From Monarcha castaneiventris obscurior (taxonomy: Eukaryota; Chordata; Aves; Passeriformes; Monarchidae), in assembly GCA_026261815.1 (NCBI GenBank), contig JAMPIT010000510.1, positions 15,472,001 through 15,536,000 of the forward strand: a stretch of 64,000 bases of DNA, written 5' to 3'. Positions 1-10,841 of this stretch are shown piece after piece. A program made the position numbers and the translations under genes. The notes under the pieces are model-generated. The model saw only the letters and a list, made by a program, of their open reading frames with translations. It ran no database searches and was not told the DNA's origin. The stretch's first letter is position 1; the number at the start of each line of letters is the position of its first letter.

Positions 1-590
1 TTGCTGATTCGGATGTATAGAACCCCTTTCGAGGTACATTTGGAAACTTGCCCAGGAAGGTTCTACCAGGTCCTCGTTGTGAGGCGGAGTTCACCAGCTA
101 TGGCAGACTCTGGGTGATGGTTCAGTATTTAGGCAATTGGAAGTGTATTATTCTAAGTTACTGTCCTTTTATCATGTGCTGTGGGTTGTATGCATCATCC
201 TGTTCTTGCTTGGTGTGATTTTACTGTCTCATAGCATGTATTCGCTTACTTTTAAGTTGCCTTCATGTTTACAGTAACTGCTGCACCGGTTATCGCAGAA
301 CAAAAAAGGGAATGGCTCCCCAGGAGCATTTGGATAGTGCAATATTTACACTAAAAGGTTTTGCAGGCAGATCATCAATTTGATCCCCAGCAGAGTGATG
401 CCGGCCTGAAGATTTGCGTGTGTAAAACCAATTTCTAAAAGGTTTTATGTACGAATCCACAATTGGGTGTGCGATGGCAAAACCTAGCTCCCAAGGGAGA
501 AGGTACACACGTGTTTTATTGCCAGCAGGTCTAAAGTGGTTAACTGCTTGCCTGGACAAACATCAATTGCATCTGAGAAAAAAAGGCAGA
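1..590 (+). other. Unassigned ERV-like sequence
   Basis: No gene is recognised. Positions 109-276 can be read as an open frame ending in TAA with a hydrophobic stretch rich in I, L and V, which would suit a transmembrane tail, but a stop lies just upstream and no family is recognised. The last 40 or so bases (about 550-590) read in frame with the pol fragment that resumes at 1134 beyond the solo LTR, so at least the right end belongs to a decayed retroviral pol. The rest is unresolved. Confidence 0.35.
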
Positions 591-596
591 ACCAGC

Positions 597-1127
597 TGTT
601 ACAGGGGCTAGGGTGCTAGTTAGGCACCAAAAGCCAGGACCTTCCTAGCAAGAGTGTCCAGCAAAGAACAGCTCTTCTAGGGGCAAGGGCAGCCTCCCTG
701 GACAGCGGTGATCTCAGCAAGTGTAGCCATTTCTCAGCTACAAGTGATTCCAGCTCTTGTGTTTCAGCTCTTTGTGAGATCACCTGAGACAAACTCGGGG
801 ACAGAGAGACAGGAGCCGTGTGTGGCAGTGCCACAGAGGCAGCTTTATTGTCCAGCAGTCCCTGGGAAGGGAAGGCCATGGCCACCAGCTCCCTGATCCA
901 GGGCAGACCCAGGGCCCTTTTTATGGGAAAGGCAGGGGATGGGGTAGAAACCAATTTACCAACTGGATACAAGGCATTACCATAGAGAAACAAGGCATGC
1001 TGGGGGTGGTTCAGTTTCTCACCATAACCTAGAGAGGTTTCCTATCTCTTAGTCCTTTTTCCCTGAGGCTTCTCTCCTCCAAAGGAGGGCAGAGGACTCC
1101 TGAATCAAAGGCTCACAGCCCTCCACA
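597..1127 (-). mobile_element. Solo LTR, ERVK-like, minus strand
   Basis: On the minus strand the element starts TGTGGAGGG and ends CTGTAACA, a normal TG...CA pair. It has a TATA-like CATAAAAAG and an AATAAA polyadenylation signal in the right order. The flanks ACCAGC (591-596) and GCCAGC (1128-1133) look like a 6-bp TSD with one mismatch. Taking out the LTR and one flank joins the pol reading frame on both sides, which supports the boundaries. The long minus-strand open frame inside it is not a gene. Confidence 0.75.
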
Positions 1128-1133
1128 GCCAGC

Positions 1134-1525
1134 AAAGAGGTATCAATGGGTTGTGTTGCCACAAGGGATGCATAATTCTCCTGTGATGTGCCAACTGTAT
1201 GTTGCTTGGGCGCTAGCTCCATTGAGAAAATGGTACCCACAGTATCTTATCTATCATTACATGGATGATATTCTGACAGCAGGGGAACATATAGACGTTG
1301 CAAACCTGCTACCTGCCCTACAGCAGCAACTGCAAGAGGCAGGCCTTCAAATTGCCCCTGAAAAGGTCCAAGAACAGGCCCCATGGAAATAATTGGGGAT
1401 GCTTCTCACTGAAGCCCAAATTCGGCCTCAGAAATTAACAATTTGCACAGAAATTCAGACTTTAACAGATTCTCAAAAATTAATTAGGGACATACAGTAG
1501 ATTCGTAGTACCTGTGGCGTATCTA
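1134..1525 (+). pseudogene. ERV pol fragment (reverse transcriptase palm)
   Basis: This is a fragment of a betaretrovirus/ERVK-like reverse transcriptase. The VLPQG motif is followed by a YMDD catalytic box about 40 residues later, then a connection-like stretch. A TAA interrupts the frame at about 1390 and another stop follows near 1498. The fragment ends where CR1 sequence begins near 1545. It is separate from the 4.95-14.2 kb provirus and too short and broken to be functional. Confidence 0.8.
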
Positions 1526-1544
1526 ATGAAGATCTTGAGCCCCT

Positions 1545-4378
1545 AATTTAACTGACTTTAACCTACCGGACATCTGCTGGGAACTTAATACAGTGGAAAA
1601 GAGGCAGTCCAGGAAGTTCTTGGAGTGGGTGGAGGACAATTTTCTATTGCAGCTGGTGAGTGAGCCCACCAGGGGAGGGGCTACACTAGATTTGTTGTTT
1701 ACAAACAGAGATGGGCTGGTGAGAGATGCGATGGTTGGAGGACAACTGGGGCATAGTGACCATGGAATTATTGAGTTTTCAATAATTGGTGAAATGAAGG
1801 TGCATATCAACAAGACTTCTACACTGGACTTCAGGAGGGCAGACTTTAACTTATTTGGGAAACTTATTCAGAGAGTGTGGTGGGTGATTAACCTGTGGTA
1901 TAAGGGACAGAGTGTTCTTGATAAGATAGTCTCTGGTGCCAAAGAATTATTGGTTATGATAGAGAGAAGCCTCTCCCAGGATGCCTGTTCGGTGGTGGTG
2001 ATGTACCCCAGTTCTGATTCCCTGGTTGGCTCTTGCTGTTAGCCACTCCCCTGTACTTAAGATCGCCCCGTCACGTGGTTGGGGCCATTTGCCTCTGGAA
2101 CCCTTCACCAGTTGTAGCAATAAACTGCTCTCTGTGGAACTCTATGCAAGTGCCCTTCTCAGCTCCTTGCCGTCGGATTCATATTACTGAAGTCACCTCT
2201 GGATCTGTGTGTTCGTGCATCTGAGCCCACAGAACCGCAAGGGACTTTGTAATAAGAGCGTTCCTTGGGAAGCAGCCCTTAAAAACAAAGGAGTACAGGA
2301 AGGGTGGGCATACTTCAAAAAAGAGATCTTGAGGGCACAGGAACAGACTGTTCCAGTGCGACGAAAGACGAGTTGATGAGGCAAACGTCCATCCTGGATG
2401 GACAATGAGGTTTTGAAGGAACTTAGGAACAAAAAGAGGATATATCATCTTTGGAAGGAGGGTCAGGTCTCTCAGGAAGTATTTAAGGAGGCTGCTAGGG
2501 CATGTAGGAAAAAAATTAGGGAGGCCAAAGCTCAGTTTGAACTCAATTTGGCAACCTTTGTAAAGGATAATAAAAAATGTTTTTACAAATATATTAATGA
2601 CAAAAGGAAGGGCAAGACTGACCTTTGTTGTCTACTTGATGCAGAAGGGAATTTAGTAACTGCAGATGAGGAGAAGGCGGAAGTGCTTAATGACTTTTTT
2701 GCCGCGGTCTTTATTGGAAAGACACATGGTCCTCAGGACAACTGTCCTCCTGGGTTGGTAGATAGTGTCAGGAAGAAGAATGGTCCTCCTGTTATCCAAG
2801 AGGAGGCAGTCAGGGAACTGCTGAGCTGCTTGGATGTTCATAAATCTATGGGACCAAATGGGATCCATCCCAGGGTGGTGAGGGAGCTGGCAGATGAGCT
2901 TGCAAAGCCACTGTCCATTGTTTACCAATAGTCCTGGCTTACTGGTGAGGTTCCAGATGACTGGAAGCTGGCCAATATGATGCCCATTTATAAAAAGTGT
3001 AAGAAGGAGGATCCTGGTAACTACAGGCCAGTTAGCCTGACCTCAGTACCAGGTAAGGTTATGGAACAGTTTATATTGAGTGCTATTGCACAGCACCTAC
3101 AGGATGGACAGGGGATCAGACCCAGCCAGCACAAGTTTAGGAGGGGTAGGTCATGTTTGACCAACCTGGTCTCCTTTTATGACCAGGTAACCTGCCTGGT
3201 GGATGCAGGAAAGGCTGTAGATGTTGTCTATTTAGACCTCAGCAAAGCCTTTGACACTGTTTCCCACAGCATACTCCTGGAAAAGCTGGCAGCCCATGGC
3301 TTGGACAGGAGCACTCTTTGCTGGATTATGAATGGCTGGATGGCCGGGCACAGAGAGTGGTGGTGAACGGTGCTGCATCCAGCTGGCACCCAGTCACTAG
3401 AGGTGTCCCTCAGGTATCTGTGCTGGGCCCAGTTCTGTTTAATATTTTTATTGATGACATGGATGAGGGTATTTAATCTATCATTAGTAAATTTGCAGAT
3501 GACACTAACCTGGGAACATGTGTCAATCTGTTGGAAGGTAGGAGGGCTCTGCAGAGAGACCTGGAGCAGTTTGATGGATGGGCAGAGTCCAATAAGATGA
3601 AGTTCAGTAAGTCCAAGTGCCGAGTCCTGCATTTTGGCCACAATAACCCCCTGCAATGCTATAGGCTGGGGACAGAGTGGCTGGAGAGTGCCCAGGCAGA
3701 AAGGGACCCTGGAGTGCTGGTCAACAGCCGACTCAACATGAGCCAGCAGTGTGCCCAGGTGGCCAAGAAGGCCAATGGCATCCTGGCCTGTATCAGGAGT
3801 AGTGTGGCCAGCAGGACCAGGGAAGTCATCCTTCCCCTGTACTTGGCACTGGTGAGGCCGCACCTTGAGTACTGTGTCCAGTTCTGGGCCCCTCAGTTTA
3901 GGAAGGACATTGAGATGCTTGAATGTGTCCAAAGGAGGGCGACAAGGCTGGTGAGGGGCTTGGAACACAAGCCCTATGAGGAACGGCTGAGGGAGCTGGG
4001 GTTGTTTAGCCTGGAGAAAAGGAGACTCAGAGGCGAGCTTATCACTCTCTACAACTTCTTGAAAGGTGGTTGTAGTGAGGTGGGGGCTGGTCTCTTTTTC
4101 CGGGCAACAACTGACAGAATAAGAGGACACAGTCTTAAGTTGCGCCAAGGAAAATATAGGTTGGATATTAGAAAAAAGTTTTTTACAGAAAGAGTGATAA
4201 AATATTGGAATGGTTTACCCGGGGAGGTGGTGGAATCACCATCCCTGGACGTGTTTAAAAAGAGATTGGATGTGGCACTCGGTGCCATGGTTTAGTTTAG
4301 TTGAGGTGTTCGGACATGGGTTGGACTCGATCTTGAAGGTCTCTTCCAACCTGGTGATTCTGTGATTCTGTGATTCTA
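1545..4378 (+). mobile_element. CR1 LINE copy A (ORF2 part plus 3' end)
   Basis: A 5'-truncated CR1 non-LTR retrotransposon. It starts in the C-terminal part of the endonuclease domain (FNLPDICW at about 1551), passes through the reverse transcriptase ([12 protein letters not shown] near 3235; FADDT near 3494) and ends in the 3' UTR with the repeated ATTCTGTG octamer typical of avian CR1 tails (4356-4378). Several stops and frameshifts break the ORF. It is interrupted by the LTR at 1878-2254. No TSD is seen, as is usual for CR1. Confidence 0.93.
1878..2254 (+). mobile_element. Solo LTR inside CR1 copy A, TG...TA ends
   Basis: A 377-bp insertion splits the CR1 reading frame. The flanks AGAGTG (1872-1877) and AGAGCG (2255-2260) form a 6-bp TSD with a single CpG-type change. 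The insert starts TGGTGGG and ends GTAATA. An AATAAA signal lies near 2120. The CR1 sequence reads on across the insertion when it is removed. The TA end resembles that of the provirus LTR at 4950. Confidence 0.72.
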
Positions 4379-4526
4379 TAACCTGATGCTTATAACCTGA
4401 ATCATAACTTTTGATATCCATTTAATCTAATATGAACAACTTTTTATACAATGTAATGGCTAGTATATAGTTAACTAGTTGCTTATATGCAGAATAGAGG
4501 AAAAGAAGAGATAAAAACTTAACAGG
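4379..4526. other. Unassigned AT-rich spacer
   Basis: AT-rich sequence between the CR1 copy A tail and the outer LTR. No ORF or known repeat is recognised. Its last five bases, ACAGG, serve as the left TSD of the outer LTR. Confidence 0.4.
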
Positions 4527-4949
4527 TGTATAGCTTTAGAGATAAATAAGTGTAGTACTAATGAGAAATTGGCAAGCTGAAGCCAATTATCGACAAAACA
4601 AAGAATTTAGGCCAGCTGAGACCAGATAGACTGAAGAGCATCACAACTGCACATGCCTCGAAGACAAAGTTAAAAAGTTCAAGTGTGAAGAAGACTTTAG
4701 AAGCCTTCATCAAAGACCCCTGAAGACCCCTGAATTGGGGAAGTGCATGCGCAGTGCAAAGAATTATCCAATAACCATGAGATCATGCTATGTAAATTAG
4801 TTCCGGTGCATGTGTGATGATGCTGTAATGACATAGCAACATTAAGCAAAATTTTACTGTATAAATATACCCCAGCACTTGACAAAAGCGGGTGAGTTAA
4901 GAGGAGAAATCCCCCTCATCACCAGCATTGCAATAAACAAACACCTGCT

Positions 4950-5563
4950 TGTTGGAGTCCCCAGGCCAGCTGGTGAGCCAGGGAAAAGGGCTGAGACCGG
5001 CTGGTGGAAAAACCTAGACATCTGAAAATGTATCTTCTGACCTTGAAAGGAAAATCCTCTCCCACAAGTCCTCGCAGTTGAAATGTAACCTTACCCCCAG
5101 CCCCTGTGAATGTAAAACCACCTCTCCCAGCAGCCTGTGTGGCTGCTTCCTGCCCTGACCCTCTCCCTGCCCCTTCCCTCTGTCCATTGGCTCCATTCCT
5201 CGGCCCTGCCTCTGTACCGCCGCTGTGCCCTCAGAGGACTCTGTAAAACCAGCCCGGCCACGAGGCCTCCTTCTCTTTGCTGTCCTCTCTCCGCCTCTCC
5301 ACTTCGGTGGATGAAATAAACCAGCTCTGTGGAATTCCTGGGTGTTTGAGCCCTCCTTGACTCCTTGTCTCTGGTAATACTGAGCTATCCGCCATAAGGT
5401 GTGGGGTTGAACACCACCAGTGCTTCCAGCTGCGCAGGGCAAACGAGGGGCTGCAACAGCTTTATCTGTACCCAGGGTGCCTCTCTCACGTGGCACTTTG
5501 GGGAACAAGTGTCCGCCTCTGTGATCCCTGCGTCCCCCACACCTTCGGATTTTTATTTTAATA
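4950..5563 (+). repeat. Provirus 5' LTR
   Basis: 614 bp, starts TGTTGG and ends TTTTAATA; the matching 3' copy begins at 13605. ATGAAATAAACC near 5310 holds the AATAAA polyadenylation signal. The end is fixed by the point where the two LTR copies stop matching (AGTGGC after one, the TSD after the other). The last dinucleotide is TA, not the usual CA. The open frames on either strand here are not genes. Confidence 0.93.
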
Positions 5564-5565
5564 AG

Positions 5566-5583
5566 TGGCTATCCGAACAGGAC
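5566..5583 (+). other. Primer binding site, lysine-tRNA-like
   Basis: Two bases after the LTR, TGGC followed by TCCGAACAGGAC resembles the tRNA-Lys primer site class, with changes in the middle. The tRNA assignment is an inference from this partial match. Confidence 0.6.
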
Positions 5584-5870
5584 TTTGCAAAAGAGAGTGC
5601 TTGAAAACGTCCCTTCAGGCTTTTGGCCGAGGAGGAGCTGTTTTCGGAGCTGCTGCTCCCAGACTAGCAGTCTTATTAGATTTGCTTCAAAGGGCGGCTG
5701 AGAACCCTCAGAAGCGAGAGGGCCAGCTGAACGCCAGAGGACCAGCACTTTGAGTTTTATTTGACTGGCAAAGTATTGGATTGTGTAAGTATTACTTCGT
5801 TTGGGTCCTCTTTTTAAATTCTTTTCTTTTATTCTTTTCCTCTCTGTGCTGGGAGAGTTTCTGGGGACGG

Positions 5871-6169
5871 ATGGGTGGAAGATTATCTGTTCCTCAAAAG
5901 GAGGTGTATCTCCTGCTTAAGTTTTATCTTAAGACAGGAAAATCCCCTTTTTCTAAGAGAAACCTGAAGAATTTTGTGTCCTGGTTGCTAGAAAATTTCC
6001 CTGATGTATCTATTACTTCTATTCAGCCTTTGAAATTTTGGGATGAGGTGGGAGAAAAGCTCACACTTCTTAAAAAAACTGGTAACAGTTCTACGATCAA
6101 ATTCTTTCCTTTATTAATGTTATGCATGAACCCTTTTAAGACTTTCGCATCACCTTTCATCAAGTATCA
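5871..6169 (+). pseudogene. gag: Provirus gag, matrix-like N terminus (interrupted)
   Basis: The ATG at 5871 starts a product beginning MGGRLS, with a glycine at position 2 as needed for N-myristoylation. It reads for about 100 codons into a lysine-rich helical region, as expected for a matrix domain. The frame is open 30 codons further upstream to 5781, but the myristoylation-type start is preferred. The solo LTR at 6170 cuts it; the reading frame continues beyond 6880 when the LTR and one TSD copy are ignored. Confidence 0.75.
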
Positions 6170-6874
6170 AAGTTGCTAACTAAATACTAATTAAAGAATA
6201 TTTTTATGAAATATTATTCTAACTAAAATATAGAATTAACAAACTCCTTTATTTTAGATAGTTATGAAAATGTTTTAAGAGTGTTTAAGTAGTTTTAAGA
6301 GCTGTAGTTTAGTGTTATCTGTCTTATATTCTAAATCCTCATACCTTGTGAGCACAAGATCCTAGTTTTTGCAGCCAGTTTTATGAGAGCATGCTTCCAG
6401 ATAAAATCAATTCCCCGCAGCAGACAATGAAGCTGCCAACAACCCTAGAAACTCACGAGCCATTGGCTGAGAACTGCTTGGAGAGTGAACAACCAATCAC
6501 CGTGGGACAAGTAAGCAGAACTGGGAGTGAAAGGGGGAGGAGACTCCCTGTATATCCCAAGCCAGAGTTTCGTTCTCTCTCTCTTTTCATCTGGATAAGC
6601 CACGAGGGAGCCTCGGACGTGGGCATCAGGCCATAGAATAAGTTTTTCTGCCTTTTTTTTAGGCAGCTCCGTGCCGAGAAAAGAAGCTATGCTCGGGTTT
6701 TTAATAGCTTAAACGGCTGAAAAAGAGTCTTTGCTCAAAGGAATCTCGGACTTCAATTTTTATCTAATTTTTCGGGGCTTTTTGGGTTCCAGTTTTTTTT
6801 AATTGTTAAATAAACCGTTTTTATTTGATTTAACATCCGAAATTATCATATTTTTATAACAATTAATTGCTATT
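6170..6874 (+). mobile_element. Solo LTR inserted in provirus gag
   Basis: A 705-bp insert flanked by TATCA at 6165-6169 and 6875-6879 (5-bp TSD). Its 3' part holds GTTAAATAAACCG near 6805, an AATAAA signal. The insert as bounded starts AAGTTGC and ends GCTATT, so it lacks the usual TG...CA ends; either the ends are eroded or the true TSD is shorter. The gag frame is in register on both sides, which supports a simple insertion. Confidence 0.72.
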
Positions 6875-6879
6875 TATCA

Positions 6880-7940
6880 GTCACTTAAAAAATCTCAGAC
6901 TGAATCAGTAATGCCAGGGAATTCAGGTCTCTTTGGTGATGGTGCTCCTCTCTTCCTTCCCCCTCCCTTTGTCCCCCGACCCCCACTCCCTTGGAGAATC
7001 TCAGAAAGACACAGTGCCCTCCGGGTGGAGGGGAGCCACCTGCCCCCTCATCCTTCTGGGTCTCCCCTAGTTCCTCTTCAAGTCGGGACTGATCACCCCA
7101 ATTTGGAGAGCACCCCTAATCCTCTCCCCACCCGCCATGGTCCCGGTGATCTTACCCTAGGGAGAAATCAGCATGGCAAAAGCCATGTGCTTAGCTCAGG
7201 CATGTTTTCTGCGATCACGAAATCTCCCGCGCTGCCGGCAAGCCCTGTCCCCTCCCTATCCCTGCCCCCTGCGCCGCTCTCTGCTCTCCCGCCCGCCCCT
7301 CCACCTCCCCAGGCTGTGGCACCATGTGTGGCTGCGGTGCCCCTGCCCCCGGCCACCGAGCCTCTTCCTCCGGTCCCGACCCCCTCCCCTGCGGTAGGGA
7401 ATGTCCCTGCGGCAGCGCCCCCACCTCCGGCTGCAACCACAACCCCTGCAGAGGTGCCCCCACCTCCCCATACCTGCCTCCCCTTCTCCCTCCCCCCTGG
7501 CCACGTGTGTCCCAGTAACTGTCTCCCCTTCCCCCTGTCCAGGTGTATCCCTCTACCTGCCTCCCCTGCCCCCCACCCGCGTGTCTCCCCTTGCCGACCC
7601 CCGCCCCTGCAGTCCCGGCAGTGCCTACCCTTCCCCTCCCGCTCTGCCCCTCCCCACGACCGCGCGTGCCCTTGCATCGGCTGCCCCTGTCCCGACTGCA
7701 GACCCCGCCCTAATCCCCGCCCCTCTCACCGGCAGCCCGGCCCTGGGCCAGCCTGTCCCTGTGGCCACCTCTGCCCCACCCCTCCATGCCTGGGGGTATG
7801 CCCCTGAACCCAGGAATGCTGGAGCCACTGGCCCCGTGGGAGTCGACCTGGCCCCCACTGAGCTGCGGTCCCGAAGCCGCGTGACCCGCAGTGCCTCACT
7901 TTGTGATGTCTTTCCTTCCTTCCCTGCAGACAGAGAGTGA
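6880..7940 (+). pseudogene. gag: Provirus gag, proline-rich linker
   Basis: Between matrix and capsid lies about 1 kb of very C-rich DNA that encodes long runs of P, A, S and L. The frame from the matrix region stays open to a TGA at 7805. A second frame, shifted by one, is open from about 7401 to 7940 and leads towards the capsid, so one indel probably lies between 7400 and 7800. Proline-rich regions in this place carry late-domain and p10-like functions in related retroviruses; no clear PTAP or PPxY box was confirmed. The long minus-strand open frames opposite are shadows of the base composition. Confidence 0.75.
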
Positions 7941-8921
7941 CCTCTTGGACATAGAGGATCATTGGGCTGCTATAAGAAAAAAAGCTGTTGCGGGAGGTGA
8001 ATGGGACATTGCTAGCAGAATTGAAATACAGCAGCCCCAGTTCGTTATGATAGAACTGGAGCTAATCCTAGATGGGAATAACTACCTTATGAGCAATTAA
8101 GAGAGTTATGTAAAGTGGGAAAAGATTTTGGATGAAATTCCCCTTATTTCAAAAATTTAATTCAAGCTGCCTTTACTGCAAATGTATTGATTTCTCATGA
8201 TATAAAAAATATAATGTCATGTCTGCTCTCTCCATCAGAGTACATGCTATGGGAAAGATCTTGGAAAAGGTTATTACAGGACCTTCTCCAAAGTTATCAG
8301 AGACCCTAATAGAGCTAACGTGACATTTGACCAGCTTTGTGGCCAAGGTGACTTCATGAAACCTCAGGATCAAATCAGAGTACTTTCTGAGTTGATTCTA
8401 GAGGATATTAAAAGGTTAGGTAAAAAAGCTTTGCTGCTAATGCCTTGTGGTTCTACCCCTTCTCATAATTTCTCCACCATAAAGCAGGCATTTGATGAGT
8501 CCTTTATGAAATTCATTGACAGGCTTAAAGAGTCAATTGAAAAGCAAGTTGAAAATTTAGAAGCCCATGCTTATTGGCCAAAGCGAATGCGAATGAAAAT
8601 TGTAAAAAGGTCCTTCAGGCTCTGCCACTGGACCCAGCTCCTGCCATTGAACAAATGATAGAGGCTTGCACTAAATTAACAACACTAGAAGCTGCAATAG
8701 CCCAAGCAGTGTCACAAGGCGTTGTGGAAGCACTAGCTGTTTCACATAACACGCAGAGAATAAAGCCAAGGTATTATAATTGTGGAAGTTTTAGACACAT
8801 GATTAAAGATTGTCCTGAACCTAGAAAGTTTAACAGGAATTTCAGGCCAGTCCCCTCAGATTGTCACACATGCAAGTGCCACCAGAGACCGTCAAAAAGC
8901 TTTTCATCCAGCGGGAACTAG
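7941..8921 (+). pseudogene. gag: Provirus gag, capsid and nucleocapsid
   Basis: The capsid N-terminal domain (about 8030-8290) is broken by several in-frame stops. From about 8300 the C-terminal domain shows the major homology region around 8480-8520 (IKQAFDESF and FIDRL). A one-base shift near 8575 changes the frame. The nucleocapsid has one zinc-knuckle-like box, NCGSF...H....DC, near 8777-8813, whose first cysteine is replaced by tyrosine, and a degenerate second box near 8860. The gag frame ends at TAG 8919-8921, with pro overlapping in the -1 frame. Confidence 0.8.
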
Positions 8922-9670
8922 TCTTGTCCCGCGATGACAGCAAATATCGAGATGTCTCCCCCCACCACGCTTCCTGCCTGCAAGACAGGCCTCAGAACTG
9001 TAAGCGAACAGAAATTCATCAAGCTCTGGTGAGTGATATTTCCTTTCTCTTTGAGGACAATGCACCACATACAATAACTGTGGGACAAATTGAACTTTTG
9101 GATAACACTACAGACATTCTAATCAAGAGAGATCTTGTTCATGGACCACCTGAACTTTTTGTCTGTCCTGAGGTACAGACTGTGGACTCTAACGGTGAAA
9201 CCACTGTTATTGTTTCCTGTAACAACCCTCCGTGGTTCATGAGCAAAGGGACAATCATTGCACAAGGCATCCCACTCCCTCAGGACTTCCCATGGTGTCA
9301 CAGAACACCATCCATATGGTGGGCAGAGGTGGTGGGCACAGACAAACCCATGTTACATTGTAAACTGCATAACGGGAAGGCCATTGCTTATTTGTTGGGT
9401 ATGGTAGACACAGATGCTGATGTAACTATCATTTCTCGGGCTGAGTGGCCCAAAGACTGGAGCGCTAAACCAATGAATGGTAGAATCACAGGCATAGGAG
9501 GTTCAGCTACATCCATGAGAAGTACTAACAACATAGTAATAGAAGGACCCAACGGTCATGTGGCCACAGTTCGGCCGTTTGTAATCGATTCTGGATTCAC
9601 ACTCTGGGGCAGAGACATCCTCTCTCAGTGGGGAGCTCGACTGAAAATCCCAAAACCACAGGATTTTTAG
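8861..9670 (+). pseudogene. pro: Provirus pro: dUTPase-like remnant and aspartic protease
   Basis: About 270 codons in the -1 frame relative to gag. The first part (to about 9290) lies where betaretroviruses carry dUTPase and ends in a KGTIIAQGIPLP segment; no clear dUTPase catalytic motif is visible, so this is inferred from position. The protease follows, with VDTDADVTII at about 9407-9436. The normal third residue of the DTG active-site triad is changed from G to D. It ends with WGRDILSQWGA, the usual C-terminal protease block. A candidate slippery heptamer sits at 9661-9667, just before the TAG. Confidence 0.82.
9661..9667 (+). promoter_or_regulatory. Candidate pro-pol -1 frameshift site
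   Basis: The heptamer GGATTTT lies in the X XXY YYZ register of the pro frame and is followed at once by the pro stop TAG. Reverse transcriptase is open in the -1 frame from here. This matches the position and nearly the sequence of betaretroviral pro-pol slip sites. No downstream pseudoknot was modelled. Confidence 0.55.
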
Positions 9671-10093
9671 TGGGGGCCACTGTACAGAGTGCGGTTCCTT
9701 GTCTTACTTGGAAGACAGATAGTCCCATCTGGGTCAAACAGTGGTCCCAATCAGCAGAAAAATTTCGCGGTCTTGAAATTCTCGTAGAGGAGCAGCTCGC
9801 CAAGGGTCATCTCGTTCCAACCAACAGCCCTTGGAACTCTCCTGTCTTTGTAATTAAAAAACCTGGCAAAGACAAGTATAGACTTCTCCAAGATCTTAGA
9901 AAAATTAATGAGGTTATAGAGGATATGAGTCCCCTGCCACCAGGGTTACCCTCACCCTCTCTGCTGCCCCGAGCGTGGAAGCTTGCAGTGCTAGACATCA
10001 AAGATTGCTTTTTCAATATACCTTTGCACCCCCGTGATGCTCCCAGGTTTGCTTTCTCTGTTCCATCTATCAGCTGGCAAGCCCTGTTACGTA
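9668..10093 (+). pseudogene. pol: Provirus pol, reverse transcriptase fingers/palm (first part)
   Basis: The -1 frame relative to pro encodes the N-terminal reverse transcriptase: the PIWVKQW start block near 9727, SPWNSPVFVIKK, the LLQDLRKIN segment, and VLDIKDCFF near 9990, which holds the first catalytic aspartate. It runs to the CGTA target site at 10090-10093, where the solo LTR enters. No stop is seen in this part. Confidence 0.88.
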
Positions 10094-10837
10094 TGTTATA
10101 AATGAATAATTCGTGCTCGAATATAAAATACCAAACTATGTATTAAAGTTAAAATGTAACAAATATAAAATGTAAATAAAAGACTGGTCCCGGGGAAAAT
10201 TGTAACCTTCACAGGGGCACCGAGTTGTAAAACTGGTTTTGGGAGAATTGCCATCTTACAGGAGGGCTGATCTACATCCGAAAAGCTAGACTACAGGAAC
10301 AAAAACCCATCCAGGGAGAAATCAAGGCGTCTCCTGGCATTTACACCTTCAAGGAGAACTTCTCGGAAGGCTGATCAAAATCTATGGAAAATTTCTTCCT
10401 GAGTTTGGCTGATTAACAACCTGCGAAAACTCCCCTCCCAGGAGCAAGGTGCTAACGACTGGATCTGGAACCAAGATATGGAACATCACGACCCATCAGA
10501 TAACATCCTCCGGTGATGGGACATTCATCAGAAGCAGGATGTGTTTTGTTTCTCCCAGCACCGTGAATAACATGCTTTATGTATAGGCTGATGGACAGAA
10601 ATGAGATCACAGATCCAGACTCCGGGGAAAAACTGTATAAAAATCGGCTGCTGGGAACAGTTGTTGTGAACAGAGGGAGGTCTGATGCGATAGAGGTCAG
10701 ACCTGTGTTCACCCAGTGCCAACCCCGGGCTTGGCTCTGTTTCCTTTTTCGATCGTGGCTTTGCGTGTTTGTATTTTCGGACACGTAATAAATTTTATAT
10801 CTGTTTTATATTTAATTGGCCTATTTCATTTATCTCA
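10094..10837 (+). mobile_element. Solo LTR inserted in provirus pol
   Basis: A 744-bp LTR, TGTTATAAATG to TTTATCTCA, flanked by perfect 4-bp TSDs CGTA (10090-10093 and 10838-10841). TATAAAAAT lies near 10637 and AATAAA near 10788. The 4-bp TSD fits an ERV1-type element, different from the ERVK-like host provirus. The pol reading frame is in register on either side, so no other bases were lost. Confidence 0.9.
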
Positions 10838-10841
10838 CGTA

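Noticed and set aside
616..993. Minus-strand frame of 125 codons
   Set aside because: Falls inside a solo LTR with TATA and AATAAA; not a gene.
3228..4148. Minus-strand frame of 306 codons
   Set aside because: Antisense of CR1 ORF2; similar antisense frames recur over CR1 copy B.
7168..7677. Minus-strand Gly-rich frame of 169 codons
   Set aside because: Antisense shadow of the C-rich gag linker.
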